Counted from the first letter of the stretch, positions 1 to 9,463 are shown. The stretch: 64,000 nt of DNA from Microbacterium testaceum (GCF_001476285.1 NZ_LDRU01000020.1:1-64000), one strand, 5' to 3'. Notes: generated from the letters alone by a model not told the origin. Numbers and translations are program-made.

Positions 1-40
1 CGCAGTACCTGCGCGCGATCTCTCCCCTGCACACGTCCTG

Positions 41-1258
41 ATGGGCGGGCCCCTTCCCCTCCGAGACCCCGCCCCCGCCGACGGGCGATTGCCCGATGAC
101 CTGACGATCGACCCCGCGACGGACTTCGGCGTGTACCTGCACGTGCCGTTCTGCCGCGTGCGCTGCGGATACTGCGACTTCAACACCTACACCGCGAGCG
201 AGCTCCGCGGAGCGCGGCAAGACGACTTCGCCGACACGCTCGCGTCCGAAGTGCGCCTCGCGGGCAGGGTGATGGATGCCGCAGGCCCGCGCCGCATGGC
301 ATCCACGGTGTTCTTCGGCGGAGGCACGCCGACGCTGCTCCCGCCCGGCGACCTCGCGCGGATGCTCGACGCGGTACGCACGGAGTTCGGCATCGCCGAC
401 AGCGCCGAGATCACCGTGGAGGCCAACCCCGACACAGTCGACGATGCCGTGATGGAGACGCTGGCGGCCGCCGGGGTGACCCGCGTCTCGGTCGGGATGC
501 AGTCCGCTCGTCCGCACGTCCTGGCCGCCCTCGACCGGACGCACGACCCGGCGAACGTGGCGACCGCGGTGGCCGCCGCGCGCCGAGCCGGCCTCGACGT
601 CTCGCTCGACCTCATCTACGGCGCACCGGGCGAGTCGCTCGACGATTGGCGTGCGTCGCTCGAGGCGGCCTCGGCCCTCGACCCCGACCACATCTCGGCG
701 TACGCCCTCATCGTCGAAGACGGCACGAAGCTCGCGCGACAGATCCGCTCCGGCGCGGTCGCCATGCCGGATGACGACTTGCAGGCCGACATGTACGAGC
801 TCGCCGACGAGTCGCTCTCCGACGCCGGGTACGACTGGTACGAGGTGTCGAACTGGTCGCGGGGCGTGGCCCACCGTTCGCGGCACAACCTCGCCTACTG
901 GCGGGGCACCGACTGGTGGGGCTTCGGCCCCGGCGCCCACAGCCACGTGGCGGGACTCCGCTGGTGGAACGTCAAGCATCCTGCCGCGTACGCGCAGCGT
1001 CTGGCCGCCGACGAGTCGCCTGCCGCTGCGCGAGAGCGGCCCGATGAAACGGCTCGACGTCTCGAGTCGGTGCTGCTGCGCAGCCGCATCCGCGAGGGTC
1101 TGGCGGTGTCGGAGCTGCACGGCGAGGGCCGTAAGGCCGTGGCCTCCCTCATCGCCGACGGGCTCGTCGAGGGTCCGGATGCCGTGCGCGGGCGCATCGT
1201 CCTGACCCGGCGCGGGCGCCTCCTCGCGGATGCCGTCGTGCGGGCCCTGACCGTCTGA
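41..1258 (+). CDS. hemW: HemW-type radical SAM protein (heme chaperone, formerly annotated coproporphyrinogen III oxidase-like)
   Basis: 405 residues, the usual length for HemW. The radical-SAM cysteine triad is C38-x3-C42-x2-C45 in VPFCRVRCGYCDF, followed by a GGGTPT motif that contacts SAM and by GFGPGAHSH in the C-terminal half. HemW binds heme and a 4Fe-4S cluster and is thought to insert heme into target proteins; it is not the oxygen-independent coproporphyrinogen oxidase whose family name it often carries. It lies just upstream of hrcA-dnaJ, a conserved neighbourhood in actinobacteria. The ATG at 41 has no clear Shine-Dalgarno, and bases 1-40 hold nothing I can recognise; a start slightly further downstream is possible. 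Confidence 0.92.
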   Translation: MGGPLPLRDPAPADGRLPDDLTIDPATDFGVYLHVPFCRVRCGYCDFNTYTASELRGARQDDFADTLASEVRLAGRVMDAAGPRRMASTVFFGGGTPTLLPPGDLARMLDAVRTEFGIADSAEITVEANPDTVDDAVMETLAAAGVTRVSVGMQSARPHVLAALDRTHDPANVATAVAAARRAGLDVSLDLIYGAPGESLDDWRASLEAASALDPDHISAYALIVEDGTKLARQIRSGAVAMPDDDLQADMYELADESLSDAGYDWYEVSNWSRGVAHRSRHNLAYWRGTDWWGFGPGAHSHVAGLRWWNVKHPAAYAQRLAADESPAAARERPDETARRLESVLLRSRIREGLAVSELHGEGRKAVASLIADGLVEGPDAVRGRIVLTRRGRLLADAVVRALTV

Positions 1259-1330
1259 CTCCACCCGCAGCCGGGCCGAGTCCACGGCATCCGCGAGCCC
1301 CCGGCGACGACGCGCGCCGATCCCGTAGAA

Positions 1331-1357
1331 TTGGCACTCACGACTTCGGAGTGCCAA
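1331..1357 (+). promoter_or_regulatory. CIRCE operator of hrcA-dnaJ
   Basis: Perfect inverted repeat TTGGCACTC-N9-GAGTGCCAA. It differs from the textbook CIRCE (TTAGCACTC/GAGTGCTAA) by one compensated base in each arm. A -10 box TAGAAT (1326-1331) abuts its left arm, so bound HrcA would block the transcription start. It lies 16 bp before the hrcA ATG, with the Shine-Dalgarno GGAGGAG directly after it. Confidence 0.93.
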
Positions 1358-1373
1358 ACGGGAGGAGCAGCTC

Positions 1374-2414
1374 ATGGTGTCGGAACGCGGCCTTCAGGTG
1401 CTCCGTGCGATCGTGCAGGACTACGTCGACACGCGCGAGCCGGTGGGCAGCAAGGCCATCGTCGATCGTCACGCGTTCGGGGTGTCGGCCGCGACCATCC
1501 GCAACGACATGGCGCTGCTCGAAGACGAAGAGCTCATCGTCGCGCCGCACACCTCCTCGGGCCGCGTCCCCACGGACAAGGGGTATCGGGTCTTCGTCGA
1601 TCACCTCGCCGAGCTGCGTCCCCTCTCGAGCGCGCAGCGCAGCGCCATCACCTCGTTCCTCGACCAGGCGGGCGACCTCGACGACCTGCTCGCACGGACG
1701 GTGCGCGCACTGACGCAGTTGACCGGTCAGGTCGCGATCGTGCAGTACCCGTCGTTCGCGCGGGCGAACGTCACTCATGTCGAGCTCGTCGCGCTCGGCG
1801 GGCCGCGCGTGCTCGTCATCCTCGTCACCGACACCGGGCGCGTCTCGCAGCGGATCGCGCTCGTCCCGGCCGAACCCGGCGAGCCCGAGATCGTGCAGTT
1901 GCGCGCGCGGGTGGGTGCCGTGCTGGTCGGGCGGAGCGTCGCCGACAGCGTCCAGCGAGTGGCCGACGCCCTCGCCGACGGACCGCGCCCGGGCGTCGCC
2001 ATCGACGCGATCGCCGACGCGGTGCTGCGCGTGGTGGGCGAAGAGCTCGAGGAGTTCCGTCAGGATCGTCTCGTGATGGCGGGAGCGGCGACCCTCGCCA
2101 AGCGCGAGCAGGACTTCCGCGGCAGCATCTACCCGCTGCTCGAGGCCATCGAGGAGCAGGTGACGCTCCTGCGCCTCATGAGCGAGATGGTCGCGGACGA
2201 CAAGGGCCTCTCGGCCAGCATCGGCCGCGAGAACGAGCCGTTCGGTCTCATCGAGGCGTCCGTCCTCGCGAGCCGGTACGACGGCTCCGCCGGCGGCGCG
2301 CGGGTGGGTCTGCTCGGCCCCACCCGCATGGACTACTCCTCCAACCTCGCGGCGGTCCGCGCCGTCGCGCACTATCTGACCCGGATGCTCGAAGACGACG
2401 ACAGTTCCCGCTGA
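1374..2414 (+). CDS. hrcA: Heat-inducible transcription repressor HrcA
   Basis: 346 residues, full length for the family. An N-terminal winged helix-turn-helix (about residues 1-75, with the conserved phrases EPVGSK and TIRNDM) is followed by the HrcA dimerisation and inserted domains (GRENE near residue 283). HrcA represses chaperone genes by binding CIRCE and needs GroEL to stay active. The CIRCE element just upstream shows autoregulation and control of the dnaJ that follows 75 bp downstream. The ATG at 1374 is fixed by the GGAGGAG ribosome site at 1361-1367. Confidence 0.96.
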   Translation: MVSERGLQVLRAIVQDYVDTREPVGSKAIVDRHAFGVSAATIRNDMALLEDEELIVAPHTSSGRVPTDKGYRVFVDHLAELRPLSSAQRSAITSFLDQAGDLDDLLARTVRALTQLTGQVAIVQYPSFARANVTHVELVALGGPRVLVILVTDTGRVSQRIALVPAEPGEPEIVQLRARVGAVLVGRSVADSVQRVADALADGPRPGVAIDAIADAVLRVVGEELEEFRQDRLVMAGAATLAKREQDFRGSIYPLLEAIEEQVTLLRLMSEMVADDKGLSASIGRENEPFGLIEASVLASRYDGSAGGARVGLLGPTRMDYSSNLAAVRAVAHYLTRMLEDDDSSR

Positions 2415-2489
2415 CGACGAGCGCGACGAACACCCCGCGACGAGCACCCCACCGAGAACGATCCCGCGCAAGCGGGCAGGAAGGCGACT

Positions 2490-3611
2490 GTGGCTGACCA
2501 CTACGAGGTCCTGGGCGTCGAGCGCGACGCCAGCCCCGAAGACATCAAGAAGGCGTACCGACGCCTGGCGCGCCAACTGCACCCCGACGTGAACCCCGGA
2601 GAAGACGCGTCCGAGCGCTTCAAGCTCGTCACCCACGCGTACGACGTGCTCAGCGACCCCGAGCAGCGCCGTCGCTACGACATGGGCGGCGACCAGAACC
2701 CCTTCGGCGGCGGGGGAGCGGGCGGCTTCGGCGGTTTCAGCGACATCTTCGAGACCTTCTTCGGCGGAGCGCAGGGCGGCGGAGGTCGCGGACCGCGCCC
2801 CCGGTCGCGTCGCGAACGCGGCCAGGACGCCCTCGTGCGCGTGACCCTGAGCCTGGGCGACGTCGTGTTCGGTGTGCACCGCGACCTCGAGGTCGACACC
2901 GCCGTACTGTGCGAGACGTGCCAGGGCGCCTGCACGGCACCGGGCACGAGCGAGGTCACGTGCGACATCTGCCACGGGTCCGGACACGTGCAGCGCACCG
3001 TCCGGAGCCTCCTCGGCAACGTCGTCACCAGCCAGCCCTGCAACGTCTGCCAGGGTCACGGCACGACGATCCCGTACCCGTGCAACACCTGCCAGGGCCA
3101 GGGACGCGTGCGCGCGCGGCGCACCGTGTCGGTCGACATCCCGGCCGGCGTCGAGTCGGGGCTGCGCCTGCAGCTCCCGGGCTCGGGCGAGGTCGGCCCC
3201 GCGGGCGGCCCCAACGGCGACCTGTACATCGAGGTCACCGTCGAGGCGCACGAGTCGTTCAGCCGTGAGGGCGACGACCTTCTGGCGACGCTCGAGGTCT
3301 CGATGCCGGACGCCATCCTCGGCACGACCACGACGATCGAGTCGCTCGACGGGACCGTCGACCTCGAGGTGCGGCCCGGCGTCCAGTCCGGCGACGTGCT
3401 GACGATCAAGAACCGCGGCATCACGCCGCTCCGGGGAAGCCAGCGCGGCGACCTCAAGGTCGGTGTGCAGGTGGTCACCCCGACGCGCCTCGATCACAAG
3501 GAGCGCGCCCTCATCGAGGAGTTCGCGAAGCGGACGAGGGCTCCGAAGCCCCGCCTCGCCGAGCACCAGCAGGGTATGTTCGCGAAGTTCCGCGACCGTT
3601 TCCGGCACTGA
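2490..3611 (+). CDS. dnaJ: Chaperone DnaJ (DnaJ2 type, linked to hrcA)
   Basis: 373 residues, GTG start. J domain at 1-65 with the HPD motif in QLHPDVNPG, then a Gly/Phe-rich linker (about 70-100), a zinc-binding cysteine region (about 138-205) and the C-terminal substrate-binding domain. It works with DnaK and GrpE in protein folding. Actinobacteria usually carry one dnaJ with dnaK-grpE and another with hrcA; this is the latter. Oddity: the first zinc motif reads CETCQGAC instead of CxxCxGxG, while the other three ([24 protein letters not shown]) are canonical. The zinc cysteines themselves are all present. Confidence 0.96.
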   Translation: MADHYEVLGVERDASPEDIKKAYRRLARQLHPDVNPGEDASERFKLVTHAYDVLSDPEQRRRYDMGGDQNPFGGGGAGGFGGFSDIFETFFGGAQGGGGRGPRPRSRRERGQDALVRVTLSLGDVVFGVHRDLEVDTAVLCETCQGACTAPGTSEVTCDICHGSGHVQRTVRSLLGNVVTSQPCNVCQGHGTTIPYPCNTCQGQGRVRARRTVSVDIPAGVESGLRLQLPGSGEVGPAGGPNGDLYIEVTVEAHESFSREGDDLLATLEVSMPDAILGTTTTIESLDGTVDLEVRPGVQSGDVLTIKNRGITPLRGSQRGDLKVGVQVVTPTRLDHKERALIEEFAKRTRAPKPRLAEHQQGMFAKFRDRFRH

Positions 3612-3613
3612 CC

Positions 3614-4348
3614 GTGGCTCTGCATTTCGTCACCGACGAAGCGGCATCCGCTCAGCCCGGTGACATCGTCGAACTCACCGGCTCTGAGGCACACCACGCG
3701 GCCTCGGTGCGTCGGGTGCGCGTCGATGAGGCCGTGACACTCGGCGACGGGCGGGGCGCGTGGCTTGAGGGCCTGGTGATCGCCGCGTCGCCGAAGCAGG
3801 TCGACGTCCGGGTCACCGGCCGCGACGACGTGCCCGCCGCGACGCCGCGCTTCGTCCTCGTCCAGGCCCTCGCCAAGGGCGACCGCGACGAGCTCGCCGT
3901 CCAGGCGGCCACCGAGCTCGGCGTCGATGCCATCGTGCCGTGGCAGGCGACACGGAGCGTGTCACGCTGGGATGCCAAGGCCGACAAGGGTCTCGCGCGA
4001 TGGCGCACGATCGTGCGCGAGGCGGCGAAGCAGGCGCACCGCGCGTGGATCCCCGAGGTCGAGGGGGTCGCGCGCACGGCCGATCTGGTGGAACGCGCCG
4101 CGACGGCGCGAGTGCTGGTGCTCGAGCCGTCGGCATCCGATCGCCTCACTGCCGTCGCCACGGAGGCGTCCGACGGTCGCGACGTCGTGCTCGTGGTCGG
4201 CCCCGAGGGTGGGATCGCCCCCGATGAGCTCTCCGCGCTCGCGGACGCCGGCGCACGGCTCGTCCGCCTCGGCGACACGGTGCTGCGTACGTCGACGGCC
4301 GGCGCCGCGGCGATCTCGGTGCTGTCCGCGGCGCACGGCCGCTGGTGA
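3614..4348 (+). CDS. rsmE: 16S rRNA (uracil1498-N3)-methyltransferase RsmE
   Basis: 244 residues, GTG start two bases after the dnaJ stop, so probably translationally coupled. An N-terminal PUA-like domain (about 1-75) precedes a SPOUT-type methyltransferase domain with the characteristic knot motifs GPEGGIAPDE and LRTSTAGAAA near the C-terminus. RsmE methylates N3 of U1498 in the 16S rRNA of the assembled 30S subunit. The dnaJ-rsmE-HIT-phoH order is conserved in actinobacteria. Confidence 0.93.
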   Translation: MALHFVTDEAASAQPGDIVELTGSEAHHAASVRRVRVDEAVTLGDGRGAWLEGLVIAASPKQVDVRVTGRDDVPAATPRFVLVQALAKGDRDELAVQAATELGVDAIVPWQATRSVSRWDAKADKGLARWRTIVREAAKQAHRAWIPEVEGVARTADLVERAATARVLVLEPSASDRLTAVATEASDGRDVVLVVGPEGGIAPDELSALADAGARLVRLGDTVLRTSTAGAAAISVLSAAHGRW

Positions 4349-4392
4349 GCAGCCGTCTCGCGCAACCCGCCTCGCGTGTCGGAGGCCGTCGA

Positions 4393-4398
4393 TAGACT
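4393..4398 (+). promoter_or_regulatory. Probable -10 box of an internal leaderless promoter
   Basis: TAGACT ends 7 nt before the ATG at 4406, in the 57-bp gap after rsmE. No Shine-Dalgarno is present, so a leaderless transcript starting at the ATG is the simplest reading. No good -35 box is visible. Confidence 0.4.
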
Positions 4399-4405
4399 GG
4401 ATGCC

Positions 4406-4753
4406 ATGAGCGAACCCTCCGTTTTCACGCGCATCCTGCAGGGCGAGATCCCGGCCGAGATCGTGGCCGAGACGGAGAACGTCTTCGCGATCCGCGACAT
4501 CGCCCCGCAGGCACCGGTGCATCTGCTCGTCATTCCGAAGACCGCGGAATACCGCAACGTGGTCGAGCTGGCGGCGGGCGACCCCGACCTGTTGACCGAA
4601 GTCATCGGGCTGGCCAACACGGTGGCCGCCGAGCACGCCGACGGCGATTTCCGTCTCATCTTCAACACCGGCGAGGGCGCCGGTCAGACCGTCTTCCATG
4701 TGCACGCCCACGTCCTCGCGGGCGGCCTGAACGAAAAGAGCCTGGGTGGCTGA
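4406..4753 (+). CDS. HIT-family nucleotide-binding protein (histidine triad, HinT-like)
   Basis: 115 residues from the ATG at 4406, which matches normal HIT protein length; an in-frame ATG at 4376 adds only untypical sequence. The histidine triad HVHAHVLAG near the C-terminus carries the catalytic histidine. Family members hydrolyse purine nucleoside phosphoramidates or related adenylated compounds; the cellular substrate cannot be read from sequence. The 3' end overlaps phoH by 8 bp, so the two are coupled. Confidence 0.9.
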   Translation: MSEPSVFTRILQGEIPAEIVAETENVFAIRDIAPQAPVHLLVIPKTAEYRNVVELAAGDPDLLTEVIGLANTVAAEHADGDFRLIFNTGEGAGQTVFHVHAHVLAGGLNEKSLGG

Positions 4754-5828
4754 TTCCCCCGAAGAAAACGTCGTCGACCGCATCGAGGTCGATGGCGTCG
4801 CCATGGTGCAACTCCTCGGCCCGCAGGATCGTCTCCTGCGCGTGGTTGAGAAAGAGCACCCCGACGTCGACGTGCACGTGCGCGGCAACGAGGTCACGCT
4901 GTCCGGAGCGGCGGATGCCGTGCGCGCGGCCCGCGGCCTCGTCGATGAGCTGCTCGCGATGACGCGGTCCGGTCAGGGGCTCGACCCGGCCGACGTGTCG
5001 AGTTCGAACCGCATGCTGCGCTCGGACGGGGGCCTGCGTCCGTCCGAGGTGATGGGCGAGGCGATCCTGTCGTCGCGCGGCAAGGTCATCCGCCCGAAGA
5101 CCGCCGGGCAGAAGGCCTACGTCGACGCGATCGAAGAGAACACCATCGTGTTCGGCATCGGTCCCGCCGGGACGGGCAAGACCTACCTCGCGATGGCGAA
5201 GGCCGTGCAGGCGCTGCAGCGCAAAGAGGTCAGCCGCATCATCCTCACCCGCCCGGCCGTCGAAGCGGGCGAGCGTCTGGGCTTCCTGCCCGGCACGCTG
5301 ACCGACAAGATCGATCCGTACCTCCGGCCGCTCTACGACGCACTCAACGAGATGATGGACCCCGACATCGTCCCCAAGCTCATGGCGACGGGAACCATCG
5401 AGGTCGCACCCCTGGCGTACATGCGCGGGCGGACGCTGAACGATTCGTTCGTCGTGCTCGACGAGGCGCAGAACACCACGCCCGAGCAGATGAAGATGTT
5501 CCTCACGCGTCTCGGGTTCGGCACGCGCATGGTCGTGACGGGCGACATCACGCAGATCGACCTCCCGCAGGGCGCGTCGGGTCTCCGCCTGGTCACGCGG
5601 GTGCTGAGCAACATCGACGACATCCACTTCGCGTACCTGACGAGCGACGACGTCGTTCGTCACACGCTCGTCGGTCGCATCGTCGACGCGTACAGCGAGT
5701 ACGACGAGAAGCGCCTCGTCGCTCGACGCGAGCGCGACGAAGCCACCGAGTTCGCCAACCGTGCGGAGCGACGCGGCCCCCGTGCCGCGGGTCCCCGCGA
5801 TCACCTCCCGAGACGAAACCGTTCATGA
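4746..5828 (+). CDS. phoH: PhoH-family P-loop ATPase
   Basis: 360 residues, GTG start inside the HIT gene. A KH-like N-terminal part is followed by a PhoH ATPase domain with Walker A GPAGTGKT (about 139-146), RPAVEAGE, and Walker B VVLDEAQNT. PhoH proteins are cytoplasmic ATPases, often RNA-helicase or RNase associated, typically next to ybeY as here. The stop overlaps the ybeY start (ATGA), indicating coupled translation and a shared role in rRNA maturation or quality control. Confidence 0.92.
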   Translation: MADSPEENVVDRIEVDGVAMVQLLGPQDRLLRVVEKEHPDVDVHVRGNEVTLSGAADAVRAARGLVDELLAMTRSGQGLDPADVSSSNRMLRSDGGLRPSEVMGEAILSSRGKVIRPKTAGQKAYVDAIEENTIVFGIGPAGTGKTYLAMAKAVQALQRKEVSRIILTRPAVEAGERLGFLPGTLTDKIDPYLRPLYDALNEMMDPDIVPKLMATGTIEVAPLAYMRGRTLNDSFVVLDEAQNTTPEQMKMFLTRLGFGTRMVVTGDITQIDLPQGASGLRLVTRVLSNIDDIHFAYLTSDDVVRHTLVGRIVDAYSEYDEKRLVARRERDEATEFANRAERRGPRAAGPRDHLPRRNRS

Positions 5829-6292
5829 CGATCGAGATCAACAACGAATCCGGCTACGAGATCGATGAGCAGGTCCTGCTGCGTCTGATGGAGTACAACC
5901 TCGCCGAGCTCCACGTGAGCGCCGACGCCGACGTCGCCATCGTGCTCGTCGACGAGGGCGCGATGGAGTCGCTCCACGTGCAGTGGATGGACGAGCCCGG
6001 GCCCACCGACGTCCTGAGCTTCCCGATGGACGAGCTCCGCCCGGGGTCGGAAGACGCACCGACGCCCGCGGGCCTGCTCGGTGACATCGTGCTGTGCCCC
6101 TCCGTGGCCGAAGCGCAGGCCGTGACGGCCAAGCACTCCACCCAGGACGAGCTGATCCTGCTCACCACCCACGGCCTGCTCCACCTCCTCGGCTTCGACC
6201 ACGCCGAGCCCGACGAGGAGCGCGAGATGTTCGGCCTGCAGCGGGAGCTCATCAGCGGTTTCCAGGCCGTCGAGCGCCGCCGCCGCGCATGA
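5825..6292 (+). CDS. ybeY: Endoribonuclease YbeY (16S rRNA 3'-end maturation)
   Basis: 155 residues. The metal site H-x3-H-x5-H is in THGLLHLLGFDH, the signature of the UPF0054/YbeY metal-dependent RNases that act in 16S rRNA 3'-end processing and ribosome quality control. It overlaps phoH upstream and the CNNM gene downstream by 4 bp each (ATGA), so it sits in the middle of a translationally coupled chain. Confidence 0.95.
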   Translation: MTIEINNESGYEIDEQVLLRLMEYNLAELHVSADADVAIVLVDEGAMESLHVQWMDEPGPTDVLSFPMDELRPGSEDAPTPAGLLGDIVLCPSVAEAQAVTAKHSTQDELILLTTHGLLHLLGFDHAEPDEEREMFGLQRELISGFQAVERRRRA

Positions 6293-7593
6293 CCGAGGCC
6301 CTCCTTCTCGTCGCCGCGCTGCTGCTCGTCGCGTTCGGCGGCTTGATGGCGGCATCCGAGGCCGCGCTCGGCGTGACCTCGCGCACCGATCTGCTGGAAC
6401 TCGGCGCGTCGGGCCGGAACGCCCGGGCTCTGCAGCGCATCGCCGACGACCCGAGCGCCCACATCACGGCCGTCGGCTTCATCCGCGTCCTGGCCGAGAC
6501 CACCGCGGCGGTGCTGGTGACCGCGGCCTTCGTGCTGCTGTTCGACAACATCTGGCTGGCGGTCGCCGCGGCCGCGGTCCTGATGACGGGGATCTCGTTC
6601 GTGGCGGTCGGCGCGAGCCCCCGCTCGGTCGGCCGTCAGCACGCCCGCGGCCTCCTGACCGGGGGAGCACCGCTCATCCGGGGGATGCGCATCATCCTGG
6701 GCCCGCTCGCGCACGGCCTGGTGTCGGTCGGCAACCGCGTCACGCCGGGCCTGTCGCAGTCGACGTCGTTCGCGTCCGAGGAGCAGCTGCTCAGCATCAT
6801 CGACGAGGCCGCCGAGAACGAGCTCATCGAAGAGGACGACCGCGAGCTGATCCACTCGGTGTTCGACTTCACCGACCGCTACGTGCGCGAGGTCATGGTC
6901 CCGCGTACCGACATGGTGACCGTGGATGCCGCGGCGACCTCGCGCGAAGCCCTCGCCCTGTTCCTCGAGAAAGGCGTGTCGCGCGTTCCCCTCGCCGACG
7001 ACGAGGCCGACGACGTCGTGGGCATGCTCTATCTCAAAGACCTGGTCCAGTTCGGCTTCCGCGACGAGGCCGGCTGGCGTGACGCTCCGATCCGGCGCAT
7101 CGCTCGACCGGCCGTGTTCGTACCCGAGTCCATGAAGGCCGAGACGCTGCTGCAGCAGATGAAGCGCGACGCCGTCCACGTGTGTCTCGCGGTCGACGAA
7201 TACGGCGGGATCTCCGGCCTGGTCACCCTCGAAGACCTCATCGAAGAGCTCGTGGGTGAGATCGCAGACGAGTACGACGCTCCGTCGACCGAGGTCGTCC
7301 CCCTCGACGACGGCCGCTACCGGGTCAACGCGCGACTCGGACTCGACGAGGTCGGCGACCTGTTCGGCCTCGAGCTCGACGACGAAGACGTCGACTCGAT
7401 CGGTGGCCTTCTGGGCAAGGCTCTCGGCCGTATCCCGCAACCCGGGGCCACGGCCGAGCATTCTGGCCTCGTGATGACCGGGGGAGCCTCGCGGGGCCGC
7501 AACCGCGGCATCGCGACGGTCATCGTGGAACGCGCCGAGCCGGAGGACGACGAAAACGACGCGGAGACCGCGCGCGAGAGGAACGACAGATGA
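6289..7593 (+). CDS. CNNM/HlyC/CorC family membrane protein (DUF21-CBS-CorC_HlyC)
   Basis: 434 residues from the ATG at 6289, which overlaps the ybeY stop; a longer reading from 6094 would lie inside ybeY and is rejected. Four hydrophobic segments of a DUF21 domain fill about residues 1-130. A CBS pair follows (REVMVPRTDMVTV about residue 200; VHVCLAVDEYGGISGLVTLEDL about 285-305), then a CorC/HlyC domain. The family is linked to magnesium or cobalt efflux and homeostasis; the 'hemolysin' name is historical. Lies in the phoH-ybeY-CNNM-era chain typical of actinobacteria. It is the first of three CNNM proteins in the window. Confidence 0.9.
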   Translation: MTEALLLVAALLLVAFGGLMAASEAALGVTSRTDLLELGASGRNARALQRIADDPSAHITAVGFIRVLAETTAAVLVTAAFVLLFDNIWLAVAAAAVLMTGISFVAVGASPRSVGRQHARGLLTGGAPLIRGMRIILGPLAHGLVSVGNRVTPGLSQSTSFASEEQLLSIIDEAAENELIEEDDRELIHSVFDFTDRYVREVMVPRTDMVTVDAAATSREALALFLEKGVSRVPLADDEADDVVGMLYLKDLVQFGFRDEAGWRDAPIRRIARPAVFVPESMKAETLLQQMKRDAVHVCLAVDEYGGISGLVTLEDLIEELVGEIADEYDAPSTEVVPLDDGRYRVNARLGLDEVGDLFGLELDDEDVDSIGGLLGKALGRIPQPGATAEHSGLVMTGGASRGRNRGIATVIVERAEPEDDENDAETARERNDR

Positions 7594-8483
7594 GCGACAC
7601 CCGATCCGGCTTCGTGACCTTCGTGGGGCGACCCAACGTCGGCAAGTCGACGCTGACCAACGCCCTCGTCGGCGAGAAGGTCGCCATCACCAGCGACAAG
7701 CCGCAGACCACCCGCCGGGCGATCCGCGGGATCGTCAACCGACCGGGCGGCCAGCTCGTGGTCGTCGACACCCCTGGCATCCATCGTCCGCGGACGCTCC
7801 TCGGTCAGCGTCTGAACGACCTCGTCGAGCAGGTGCTGGGTGACGTCGACGTCATCGCGTTCTGCGCACCCGCGACCGAGAAGGTCGGCCCGGGCGATCG
7901 ACGCATCGCGGAGTCGCTGTCGGGCTACCCGCGCGCGAAGAAGGTCGCGCTGGTGACCAAGACGGACGCCGCGACGCGCGACCAGATCACGGAGCGTCTC
8001 GTCGAGGTGGATTCCCTCCGCGAGGACTGGGCCGCGGTGATCCCCCTCTCGGCCGTGACGAACGACCAGCTCGACGTGCTGAGCGACGAGCTGCTGGCCC
8101 TCATGCCCGAGGGACCCGCCCTGTACGACGCTGACATCACGACGGACGAGACCCTCGAGGACCGCATCGCCGAGATCATCCGCGAAGCGGCTCTGCACGG
8201 TGTGCGCGACGAGCTGCCCCACTCCATCGCCGTCACCATCGACGACGTCGCCCCGCGCGAGGGCAGCGATCTCACCGACGTCTGGGCCAACATCATCGTC
8301 GAACGCGACAGCCAGAAGGCGATCATCATCGGCCGCAAGGGCTCGCGTCTCGCCGAGGTCGGCGCGCGAGCACGCGTCGGCATCGAGCCGCTCGTCGGCA
8401 GCCGCGTGTACCTCTCGCTGCACGTGCGGGTGGCGAAGGAATGGCAGCGCGACGCGAAGCAGCTCGGCCGCCTCGGTTTCTGA
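7590..8483 (+). CDS. era: GTPase Era (30S ribosome assembly)
   Basis: 297 residues. The N-terminal GTPase domain shows G1 GRPNVGKST (residues 13-21), G3 DTPG and a G4-like TKTD in place of the usual NKxD. The C-terminal KH domain carries IIIGRKGSRL, which binds the 3' end of 16S rRNA. Era helps mature the 30S subunit and acts in the same pathway as YbeY, with which it is co-transcribed here. The start overlaps the upstream CNNM gene by 4 bp. Confidence 0.95.
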   Translation: MSDTRSGFVTFVGRPNVGKSTLTNALVGEKVAITSDKPQTTRRAIRGIVNRPGGQLVVVDTPGIHRPRTLLGQRLNDLVEQVLGDVDVIAFCAPATEKVGPGDRRIAESLSGYPRAKKVALVTKTDAATRDQITERLVEVDSLREDWAAVIPLSAVTNDQLDVLSDELLALMPEGPALYDADITTDETLEDRIAEIIREAALHGVRDELPHSIAVTIDDVAPREGSDLTDVWANIIVERDSQKAIIIGRKGSRLAEVGARARVGIEPLVGSRVYLSLHVRVAKEWQRDAKQLGRLGF

Positions 8484-8515
8484 GTCGGCCGACACCCACG
8501 ACGAGAGGCGTGATC

Positions 8516-9463
8516 ATGGCGCGAAGGTGGACGGCTCCGGCCCCGGGACCTGTCGACACATGGACCTTCGACGAGGTCGACGTGTCCCCGCCCGGCCCGG
8601 GCGAGGTGACCGTTCGGGTGCACGCTGCCGGCGTCAATCCCGCGGATGCCAAGCACGTCGCTCGCGCGCGTCCCGGAGCGACATTCCCGGTTCCGATCGG
8701 ATACGAGCTCTCGGGTGAGGTCCTCGCGATCGGTCCCGACGCGATCGGCGGCTCCGGTGAGCTCGCCGTCGGCGACGAGGTCGTCGCGTTCCGCGTCCAG
8801 GGCGCCTATGCGACCGAGATCACCGTGCCGGCGCGCGACGTGTTCGCGAAGCCGTCGACCCTCTCGCACCCCGAGGCCGCCAATCTGCTCCTCGCCGGAA
8901 CCACCGCCGCCGAGATGATCCAGGTGACCCGGGTCGCGGCCGGTGACACCGTCCTGTTGCACGCCGCCTCGGGCGCCGTGGGCGTGAGTCTGCTCCAGCA
9001 GGCGCGCGATCTCGGCGTGCGCGTGATCGGGACGGTGGGTCCGGATGCCGCCGACTCGGCCGCGCGGGTCCGTCGCTACGGCGGCATCCCCGTCGCCTAC
9101 GGTGACGGGTTGCGCGAGCGCGTGGAAGAGGCCGCCGACGGAGCGCCCATCGCGGCCGCGTGGGACGCGGTCGGCACCGACGAGGCGATCGACGTCTCCC
9201 TCGCCCTCGTCTCGGACCGCGATCGGATCGTCACGATCGTCGATCCCGAGCGCGCGAAGAGCGACGGTTTCCTCTGGATCGCCGGAGCGCGACCCGAGAG
9301 CGCCCGGTTCCGTGACATCGCGCGGGCGCGGGTGCTCGAGTTGGCGGCATCCGGTGCCCTGGAGGTGCCCGTCGCCCGCACGTATCCGCTCGCCGACGCC
9401 GTCGAGGCCGTCCGATTCGTCATGACGGGGCACCCGGGCGGCAAGGTGGCGCTGGTCCCGTGA
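8516..9463 (+). CDS. Zinc-independent NADPH:quinone reductase-like medium-chain oxidoreductase
   Basis: 315 residues from the ATG at 8516, preceded by GAGAGGCG as a plausible ribosome site; upstream in-frame sequence lies in the era 3' end and is not used. An alcohol-dehydrogenase-like N-terminal domain (HAAGVNPADAKH) precedes a Rossmann fold with the nucleotide loop HAASGAVGVSLLQ. The zinc ligands of alcohol dehydrogenases are absent, which fits the quinone oxidoreductase/zeta-crystallin branch. Substrate unknown. The stop overlaps the start of the GNAT gene by 4 bp. Confidence 0.85.
   Translation: MARRWTAPAPGPVDTWTFDEVDVSPPGPGEVTVRVHAAGVNPADAKHVARARPGATFPVPIGYELSGEVLAIGPDAIGGSGELAVGDEVVAFRVQGAYATEITVPARDVFAKPSTLSHPEAANLLLAGTTAAEMIQVTRVAAGDTVLLHAASGAVGVSLLQQARDLGVRVIGTVGPDAADSAARVRRYGGIPVAYGDGLRERVEEAADGAPIAAAWDAVGTDEAIDVSLALVSDRDRIVTIVDPERAKSDGFLWIAGARPESARFRDIARARVLELAASGALEVPVARTYPLADAVEAVRFVMTGHPGGKVALVP

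Noticed and set aside
1338-3608. 756-codon open frame on the minus strand across hrcA-dnaJ
   Set aside because: Shadow of GC-rich codon usage; low-complexity sequence, no family features, and hrcA and dnaJ on the plus strand are certain.
8441-8515. Extended start of the quinone reductase within era
   Set aside because: A ribosome site and family-like N-terminus exist only at 8516.
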